A DNA stretch of 13,430 bases, taken from NCBI GenBank assembly GCA_003222835.1, contig QHXE01000506.1, positions 1 through 13,430 on the forward strand, read 5' to 3'. The position numbers and the translations under genes are program-made. This DNA comes from Acidobacteriota bacterium. GTDB lineage: Bacteria; Acidobacteriota; Blastocatellia; Pyrinomonadales; Pyrinomonadaceae. Below, piece after piece: positions 5,359 to 10,952 of this stretch (position 1 is the first letter of the stretch; every line of letters starts with the position of its first letter). A model generated the notes under the pieces. That model ran no database searches. It worked only from the letters and a program-made list of their open reading frames with translations, and was not told the origin of the DNA.

Positions 5359-6859
5359 ATGTTCCGCAAAATTCTCATAGCGAATCGAGGCGAGATCGCC
5401 GTGCGCATCATTCGCGCCTGCCGCGAGCTTCGCATTTCGCCCGTCGCAGTGTTCTCAGAGGTTGACGCCGCGGCGCTCCAGGTGCGTTTGGCTGACGAAG
5501 CTTATTGCATTGGCCCGGCTTTATCCCCGCAGAGCTATCTAAACATTAAATCGATCATTTCTGCGGCAAAGCAGTGCGGCGCCGAAGCGATTCATCCCGG
5601 CTATGGCTTTCTGGCAGAGAATGCCGAGTTCGCCCGCGCTGTCAAACAAGCCGGTTTGATCTTAATTGGCCCATCACCTGAGGCGATGGAGGTGATGGGT
5701 TCGAAGACAAGCGCGCGGCGCGCCGCAATCGAGGCGGGCGTGCCGGTGGTTCCCGGCACTACGGAGCCGCTGCGCGACTATGAAGAGGCACGCGAGACCG
5801 CCATTCGATTCGGCTATCCAGTGATGTTGAAGGCGGCGGCCGGCGGTGGTGGCAAAGGCATGCGGCAAGTTGCGGCTGAGAGCGAGCTGAAATCGGCTTT
5901 CGATGCGGCTAAGTCAGAGGCTTCGTCGGCATTTGGGAATTCTGATGTCTATCTCGAGAAGGTCGTCGATCGTCCACGCCACATTGAGATTCAAATCTTT
6001 GCCGACACGCACGGCAATTTTGTGCACCTCGGTGAGCGCGAGTGTTCGATTCAGCGGCGGCATCAGAAAGTGATCGAAGAATGTCCTTCGCCAGTTAATG
6101 ATCCGTATCTTCGCGAACGAATGGGCGAGGCTGCAATCAAAATCGCGAGAGCCGTGGACTATGCCGGCGCCGGCACGGTCGAGTTTCTCTTCTCGGACGG
6201 AACTGGTTACCGGCATCGATCTCGTGCGCGAGCAAATCAACGTCGCCGCTGGTGCTCGGCTCTCATTCAAGCAGGAAGACGTGGGCTGGCGGGGGCACGC
6301 GATCGAGTGCCGCGTCTATGCCGAAGATCCAGAGAACAATTTTTTCCCCTCGCCGGGCAGGATTACTCACTTGCGCGTTCCGAGCGGTCCCGGAATTCGC
6401 GACGACAGCGGGATCGTCGAAGGCGACGACGTTTCGATCCATTACGATCCGCTGATTTCCAAGCTTGCGGTCTGGGGGCGCACGCGCGCCGAGGCAATCG
6501 ATCGAATGCGTCGCGCCTTGGACGAGTACGCAATCGGAGGAATCAAGACCACGCTGCCTTTCTTTCGCGAAATCGTGCGCGACGAAGAATTCATCGCCGC
6601 CCGTCTCGACACCGGCTTCATTTCACGCTTCAATCAAAGACGAAAGGAGCGCCGGGAGCGCCAGCATGCTGCGGGCGGTTCGCAGGCTTCCAGCCTGCAA
6701 CAGGACATCGCAATCATCGCCGCCGCCTTATCGTACGCGCGCGCGCAAAGCCAGTTGTCGACCAATCACGCGCCACACGAAGGGAGTAAATGGAAGATCG
6801 CCGGGCGAGCCGCAGGATTGAACCGCACCGCATTGAGCAAGAGTTCCAAGCGCCCATGA
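5359..6859 (+). pseudogene. accC: Biotin carboxylase subunit, broken by internal deletion and frameshift
   Basis: The enzyme carboxylates biotin with ATP and bicarbonate for an acyl-CoA carboxylase. Frame 1 encodes residues 1-279 from ATG 5359: FRKILIANRGEIAVRI, IHPGYGFLAENAEFA, the ATP-grasp loop KAAAGGGGKGMR, ERECSIQRRHQK and GAGTVEFLF. Homologous sequence then resumes in frame 2 at about 6197 (TELVTGIDLVREQI, GHAIECRVYAEDP, FFPSPGRI) and runs to a stop at 6857-6859. The universally conserved segment between them, FYFLEMNTRLQVEHPV in homologues, is absent. It carries the Glu, Asn and Arg residues needed for metal binding and catalysis. About 56 nt or a few codons more are missing, and the frame shifts. 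The product should be inactive unless this is an assembly error. Frame 1 happens to stay open to 6789 but encodes Arg-rich nonsense. The in-frame ATG overlap with the next gene (ATGA, 6856-6859) is preserved. Confidence 0.93.
6646..6700. repeat. REP-like insertion in the accC C-terminal linker
   Basis: GGAGCGCC occurs twice in tandem (6646 and 6655), followed by CAGCATGCTGC and the palindrome GCAGGC-TTCCA-GCCTGC (6682-6698). It adds about 20 residues of low homology (RRKERRERQHAAGG...) between FISRF and DIAIIAAAL of the biotin carboxylase. The structure looks like a short dispersed palindromic element that inserted in frame. Whether it is multicopy cannot be judged here. Confidence 0.5.
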
Positions 6860-7362
6860 AATTACGTGCCTCCATCGATGATTATCAAACCGACATTCAA
6901 ATTCTGGATCACGGCTCGCGTTTGAATGCCGACATTGCAAACCGCCGCTACGAACTCAAGGTTTTAGAATTGGACGGCGGCGATTACTTGTTCATCTACG
7001 ATGGCGGGGTCTTCGATTGTCGCGTCGAAGGCCGCCCCGAATCCGGAAAGACTATCGACATCATGGTCGGCGCGACGCGTTACGCGGTCGCCCTCACCGA
7101 TCCGAAAAGCCTGCGCGGTTCGAAGGTGGCGGAGAAACACACACACGAGGCTGCGCATATCGTCGCGCCGATGCCCGGCAAGGTGGCGCGCGTCCTGGTC
7201 CAAGTTGGCGAACAAATCGACGCCGGCTCTGGCATCATGGTAGTCGAAGCTATGAAGATGCAGAACGAATTGAAATCACCCAAAGCAGGAGTCGTTGTGG
7301 CGTTGAATGTTCAGACGGGAGCGACTGTAAACGCGGGCGATGTGCTGGCGGTAGTAGAATAA
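6856..7362 (+). CDS. Biotin carboxyl carrier protein
   Basis: This 168-residue carrier subunit shuttles carboxybiotin between the biotin carboxylase and a carboxyltransferase. The C-terminal biotinyl domain (about 100-168) has APMPGKV, then EAMKMQNE, in which Lys134 is the biotin attachment site, and the matching hammerhead half SPKAGVVVALNVQTGATVNAGDVLAVVE. The N-terminal 90 residues form a separate beta-rich domain like the region joining carboxylase and carrier in propionyl- or methylcrotonyl-CoA carboxylase alpha chains. This suggests acyl-CoA rather than classical acetyl-CoA carboxylase. The start is ATG 6856, overlapping the accC stop as ATGA (translational coupling); an upstream ATG at 6790 lies inside the accC coding sequence and adds non-homologous residues. 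No carboxyltransferase gene is in the window. Confidence 0.93.
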   Translation: MKLRASIDDYQTDIQILDHGSRLNADIANRRYELKVLELDGGDYLFIYDGGVFDCRVEGRPESGKTIDIMVGATRYAVALTDPKSLRGSKVAEKHTHEAAHIVAPMPGKVARVLVQVGEQIDAGSGIMVVEAMKMQNELKSPKAGVVVALNVQTGATVNAGDVLAVVE

Positions 7363-7411
7363 GAAATGCATTTGTCATTGCCTGCCTCGGCGAAGATCCT
7401 GCTGCCGGGTT

Positions 7412-7479
7412 TCGCTCCTAACGGAGCGAGATCTTTGGGCCGGCGCTCGTAGGTATAAACATCCCGCTCCTCTGGAGCG
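7412..7479. repeat. Paired CGCTCC...GGAGCG palindromes
   Basis: TCGCTCC-TAAC-GGAGCGA (7412-7429) and CGCTCC-TCT-GGAGCG (7465-7479) are two small hairpins of the same sequence. They are separated by 35 bp that include CGCTCGTAGGTATAAACATC. The arrangement suggests one composite dispersed element with a palindrome at each end. Confidence 0.6.
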
Positions 7480-7484
7480 AAAAC

Positions 7485-7512
7485 GAATTCAACTGTTGCA
7501 CTTGTTGAATTC
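7485..7512. repeat. GAATTCAAC inverted repeat
   Basis: GAATTCAAC (7485-7493) and GTTGAATTC (7504-7512) are perfect 9-bp complements with a 10-nt loop, placed directly after the GGAGCG element. Confidence 0.55.
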
Positions 7513-7514
7513 AC

Positions 7515-7648
7515 CATTTGACATTTTTCGTATGACACCTATGCCCGCGATTCTTCGAGCGTCACACGTAGACAAATGTTGTGGTCATGCTGATTGTGCT
7601 TCTTATGATTACAGAGGTGGGTAAACCCGAAATAAAAAATGTCAAATG
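7515..7648. repeat. 14-bp inverted repeat enclosing 106 bp upstream of the HAD gene
   Basis: CATTTGACATTTTT (7515-7528) and AAAAATGTCAAATG (7635-7648) are perfect complements. The right arm runs on into another ATGACAAATG unit, so it is part of a short tandem run like the AATCCGC run at 131. Two such arm pairs in one window suggest a common process. Confidence 0.65.
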
Positions 7649-7663
7649 ACAAATGGAAAGTAA

Positions 7664-8410
7664 ATGAAAGCGATGTCTAAGTCTGAATTCATTAAAGACT
7701 CTTCACTCCGGGTGCTCCTCTGGGATCTCGACGGCACGCTGGTGCGCGGCGCGCGCTATGGAATATTCAAGGACTACACAGTTCCCATGCTTGAATCTGT
7801 GTTCGGCACGGCTGGGTGCTTGCACGAGATGATCGTCTCAGGCATGACGGATTTGCAGATCGTCGAAGAAGCTCTGCGCGGCGAAGGCATCACGCGCGAA
7901 CAGATCAGCGCGCGCAAAGACGAGCTTCAGAGTTGCTACATCGCAGAGATGAAGCGAGCGACCGGAAACGGCGCGCACGTCATCGAAGCCATGCCCGGCG
8001 CGCGAGAAGTCTTGCAGCGAGTCCAAAAACATCCGCGCTACGCTTCGGCATTGCTTACCGGCAACATAAAGCCCGCCGCATATCTCAAGCTGGAAATCAC
8101 CGGTCTATCGGAATTCTTTCAATTACCGGGCGCATTTGGCGATGAATCCTTCGATCGTCGCGACCTTCCCGCGATTGCCGCGCAGAGAATCAACGAACAT
8201 CTCGGCGCGAATCTTCATCCCGAACAATTCATCGTGATTGGGGACACGCCGAATGACATCGCTTGCGCACGGCACTTCGGCGCGCGCGTCGTGGCGGTCG
8301 CAACTGGCCGTATTCATTCCGAGGCCGATCTTCGCGCGCATAATCCCGACGTGCTGCTACACAATTTAGTTGACTCTGAACTCGTGATGAAGACGCTGGA
8401 TGACTTGTAA
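7664..8410 (+). CDS. HAD-superfamily phosphatase, phosphoglycolate phosphatase-like
   Basis: This is a 248-residue soluble hydrolase. HAD motif I is DLDGT (Asp21 nucleophile, Asp23 acid/base), motif II is LLTGN (Thr132), a Lys near 136-142 serves motif III and motif IV is GDTPND (193-198, Mg binding). A helical cap lies between motif I and motif II, as in the phosphoglycolate phosphatase/beta-phosphoglucomutase class. The substrate cannot be told from sequence. The start is ATG 7664, with GGAAAG just upstream; ATG 7673 is an alternative. It stands alone after a repeat-filled gap and converges on the ferredoxin gene. Confidence 0.92.
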   Translation: MKAMSKSEFIKDSSLRVLLWDLDGTLVRGARYGIFKDYTVPMLESVFGTAGCLHEMIVSGMTDLQIVEEALRGEGITREQISARKDELQSCYIAEMKRATGNGAHVIEAMPGAREVLQRVQKHPRYASALLTGNIKPAAYLKLEITGLSEFFQLPGAFGDESFDRRDLPAIAAQRINEHLGANLHPEQFIVIGDTPNDIACARHFGARVVAVATGRIHSEADLRAHNPDVLLHNLVDSELVMKTLDDL

Positions 8411-8480
8411 GCTTGATCGTCGCGTCTGTCAGGCGGGACTAGGGCTATCAATGAAATCTGAATTCCCAAATCAATTTGGA

Positions 8481-8918
8481 CTACGCCTCCCAATCTCCAT
8501 CTGTGCTCAATCCTTCTCTCGATCCATCAGCCGGGAGTCTCACGAGCGCCAGACGTTCGACGACGCGGCCGTTCAAGAGATGTTCTTCGATAATCTCAGG
8601 AACGTCTGTGGCGCGAACCTGTGCGTACCAAACGCCGTCCGGATAAATCATCACCGCAGCCCCAATCGCGCAGAAACCCACCGAAGCGCATTCGGTCAAC
8701 ACCACGCTTCCTTTCGGATTTTTACCTTTCGCTTCTCTGCCAAACAGAATTCCGTGCGCTTTCAACTCACGCTCGAACGCTTCCTTTACTTCGGCGCTGT
8801 CTCGCGCGGAGCAGGACTTGCCGGTGCAGACGAAAACATGATGACGGATTGGCGCTGAGATCACCGGCGCCAGCGCCTGTAATTGATCAACGTCTTCGAT
8901 AAATACCGGTTCGGGCAT
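8481..8918 (-). CDS. Thioredoxin-like [2Fe-2S] ferredoxin
   Basis: This 145-residue protein has a thioredoxin-like ferredoxin fold of the type also seen in NuoE. Four candidate cluster ligands are Cys31 and Cys36 (VFVCTGKSCSARDS) and Cys77 and Cys83 (TECASVGFCAIG). AAVMIYPDGVWYAQV is a strong family signature. The second pair is spaced C-x5-C, whereas the family usually has C-x3-C. Likely a cytosolic electron carrier; the partner is unknown and no oxidoreductase gene adjoins it. The start is ATG 8918 (minus strand), with no obvious ribosome site, and it is divergent from the FHA-protease gene. The C-terminal extension after about residue 125 is low in homology. Confidence 0.86.
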   Translation of the reverse strand: MPEPVFIEDVDQLQALAPVISAPIRHHVFVCTGKSCSARDSAEVKEAFERELKAHGILFGREAKGKNPKGSVVLTECASVGFCAIGAAVMIYPDGVWYAQVRATDVPEIIEEHLLNGRVVERLALVRLPADGSREGLSTDGDWEA

Positions 8919-9009
8919 GCATTCTATGCTATCACGATCCGGATTGATCGATTAGTAATGGCCATATCGTTGACAGTCTTTGCTCGCCATTGAATTCATT
9001 GTAAGATGA

Positions 9010-9075
9010 ATGCCAACGGGCGACCGCTTGACTGACCGCAGCAAGCTCCAGACGGTCTTCGATGCGGGCGCCTGA
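9010..9075 (+). CDS. Possible 21-residue upstream ORF
   Basis: ATG 9010 to TGA 9075 would encode MPTGDRLTDRSKLQTVFDAGA, ending 12 bp before the FHA-protease start. It has no good ribosome site. It is recorded only as a possible leader peptide in the 169-bp divergent gap. Confidence 0.15.
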   Translation: MPTGDRLTDRSKLQTVFDAGA

Positions 9076-9087
9076 TTTCTTAAGAGA

Positions 9088-10719
9088 ATGCAGACTTTTC
9101 GCAAAACGCCGCAACAGGATTCGAACGGACTGATAATTCATGTCTCGTCGTTTAACGATCGTTCGACTGAGGTCGTCACGAGCGACCGTATTCGCGTTGG
9201 CACTACGGACGACTGTGAAGTCAAGATTCGTTTGTCACAGGACCCGGCGACTCCGACTAACGGCCCGGCGATTGAACTGGTTCGCTCAAATGGCATCTAC
9301 CGGATTGAAAGCTTCAATCCGAGTTTGGAAGTAAAACTCAACGGACGTCCAATTAAAGCCAACAAGGGACTCTATGACGGAGATGAAATCTGGATTGGTC
9401 CTTCGGGCCCGTCGATTCACTTCTTTCCGATCGAGTCGACGGCGGCGCTCGTGCCCGGGCGTCGCGACGGCGCGCACGTTGCGCCTTTCATCGAACAAGC
9501 GGCCATGGAAGCGTCCGCGACAGCGCGTCGTGATGACGCCAAGATCTTCCTGCGCGAATTTACCCGCGAGCTGATTCGCGAGATCAATCCCAGCACGAAG
9601 ATCATAACCTTTGCCATCATCATATTCGGCGTCGTTGGCGCCCTCTACATTGGTCTCGCCCAGTTTAATGAAGCCAGGAACAATCGGCGCGTCATCGCTG
9701 CGCAACAGGCACAGCTCGTCGCTCAACGAGAGCAGCTTCAACACGCTAACGATCAATTGACCGAGGTGGTGAAGTCCAACAAGCAGGTGCTCAACACCCT
9801 CTCGCTGGGCGAGATGTTGCGCGTCAACTATGGCGGCGGCGTTTGCCTGGTTTCCGGTTCTTTCATGTTCGTCGAACAAGGTACCGGCCGGCCGTTGCGT
9901 TATCCGGAAACGCAGACCAACGAATCCGGAGAGACCATTCAGAATGGAAACGAATCCGCAACGCTGACGCCCGAAGGCAATGGAGCCATCGCGGAATTTG
10001 AGTTTGTGGGCACAGGTTTTCACGTCGGCGACGGTTACGTATTGACAAATCGGCATGTGACCCAGCCGTGGCTCGCAGACGAGCGCGCGCGGAGCCTGGG
10101 CAGCACCGTCAAGGGCCAGCCACGGTTGAAAAAGTTGGTGGCTTTCTTTCCCGGCATGAAGCAAGCGCTGGTCCTGAAATACAAACAGGCGGCGCAACCG
10201 GACGACCTCGCTGTTTGCACGATTGAACCGAAGGAGGGATTGCCAAAAATTCCGGTCCTGCCGGTAGAAAAAGACGCTGACTCCGCAGCAATCGGCAAGA
10301 TTGTAGTTACGATGGGGTACCCATCCGGTCCCGATCGCCTGCTAGCGCTGCTGGATGAAGGCGAAGCTCGTTCGATCCAACAGCGTTACGGATCGGTTGA
10401 CGGGCAACTTGGATATCTCGCGGAAAAGAAACTTATTCAACCGTTGACGACGCAAGGGAACATCACAGATCTCCAGGCGCGAAAGGTTGTTTATGACGCC
10501 CGCACGGGAGAAGGCGGCTCGGGTGGACCGCTGTTCGGACCTTCGGGTCGCGTGATCGGAATTACTTACGCGATTTTTACCGAGAACACAGCGTCAAACT
10601 TTGCGGTGCCGATTCGGTACGCGATTACTTTGCTGGAAAAAGCAGGATGGACTGGGCCGGCGAATTTAGAGACGGAGCAGAAAGAAACCGCCAGCGCGAT
10701 TCAAGGTAATAATCGGTAA
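9088..10719 (+). CDS. FHA domain - membrane anchor - trypsin-like serine protease
   Basis: This 543-residue protein has four parts. Residues about 15-112 resemble an FHA domain: IRVGTTDDCEV, then VKLNGRPI and GLYDGDEIWIG, the typical NG...L.DGD.I.IG ending. The Ser-Arg...His residues that read phosphothreonine are not obvious. One transmembrane helix lies at about 171-192. A Gln-rich coiled coil follows (about 195-240). Residues 250-520 form a trypsin/HtrA-type protease with a full triad: His323 (TNRHV), Asp373 (DDLAV) and Ser478 (GEGGSGGPLF). No PDZ domain is seen. The topology should place FHA in the cytosol and the protease outside. This could couple an intracellular phosphorylation or partner-binding signal to envelope proteolysis, which is inference. 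The start is ATG 9088, with AAGAG closely upstream. Confidence 0.9.
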   Translation: MQTFRKTPQQDSNGLIIHVSSFNDRSTEVVTSDRIRVGTTDDCEVKIRLSQDPATPTNGPAIELVRSNGIYRIESFNPSLEVKLNGRPIKANKGLYDGDEIWIGPSGPSIHFFPIESTAALVPGRRDGAHVAPFIEQAAMEASATARRDDAKIFLREFTRELIREINPSTKIITFAIIIFGVVGALYIGLAQFNEARNNRRVIAAQQAQLVAQREQLQHANDQLTEVVKSNKQVLNTLSLGEMLRVNYGGGVCLVSGSFMFVEQGTGRPLRYPETQTNESGETIQNGNESATLTPEGNGAIAEFEFVGTGFHVGDGYVLTNRHVTQPWLADERARSLGSTVKGQPRLKKLVAFFPGMKQALVLKYKQAAQPDDLAVCTIEPKEGLPKIPVLPVEKDADSAAIGKIVVTMGYPSGPDRLLALLDEGEARSIQQRYGSVDGQLGYLAEKKLIQPLTTQGNITDLQARKVVYDARTGEGGSGGPLFGPSGRVIGITYAIFTENTASNFAVPIRYAITLLEKAGWTGPANLETEQKETASAIQGNNR

Positions 10720-10952
10720 GCGCTCGAGCTATAGACGAGGTCCACCCAACCATCGACCTTCACGAACATCTGAGTGCGAAAAGCAAGATAGGGCGATGCT
10801 CGTGACAATCGACTTTCTTTCATAGCCGTGACGGGCATTAGATGCATAAACTTTCCCTGGCCCAGGCGTTTGCGCCTGGGGATTCTTGGCTTGGCTGTGG
10901 ATTTCTCTGTGTCCTCTGTGGTGGATAGTCGTTTGTCCAGTCGAGACCCAGT
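10720..10952. other. Intergenic gap with hairpin and CTCTGTG repeats
   Basis: No gene is supported. CCCAGGCG-TTTG-CGCCTGGG (10861-10880) is a perfect 8-bp hairpin. Close after it, CTCTGTG occurs twice (about 10905 and 10914). A minus-strand frame crosses the gap but reads as repeat-derived sequence. The stem is a possible terminator for the protease gene, but only a short, weak T-rich stretch follows. Confidence 0.45.

Larger units (their letters stand above)
7363..7663. other. 301-bp intergenic gap packed with inverted repeats
   Basis: No coding sequence is supported here. In order, the gap holds two GGAGCG palindromes (7412-7429 and 7465-7479), a GAATTCAAC dyad (7485-7512) and an outer 14-bp inverted repeat (7515-7528 with 7635-7648) enclosing 106 bp. 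It separates the carboxylase operon from the HAD phosphatase gene. No clear promoter or T-run terminator was identified. Confidence 0.7.

Noticed and set aside
6205..6789. Frame-1 continuation of accC
   Set aside because: It is Arg-rich with no homology; the real C-terminus is in frame 2, so this is frameshifted read-through kept open by GC-rich composition.
6790..6855. Upstream ATG for the biotin carrier protein
   Set aside because: The extra 22 residues lie within the accC C-terminal coding sequence; the ATGA overlap at 6856 is the typical coupled start.
8970..8999. TTGACA at 8970 as promoter of the protease gene
   Set aside because: No acceptable -10 box lies 16-18 bp downstream; the best six-base match is only three of six.
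8932..9141. Minus-strand ORF in the ferredoxin/protease divergent gap
   Set aside because: It overlaps the protease start and the probable promoters of both genes; no domain or ribosome site seen.
9286..10197. 303-residue minus-strand ORF opposite the FHA-protease
   Set aside because: The plus strand has clear domains and a full catalytic triad; the minus frame has no recognisable domain.
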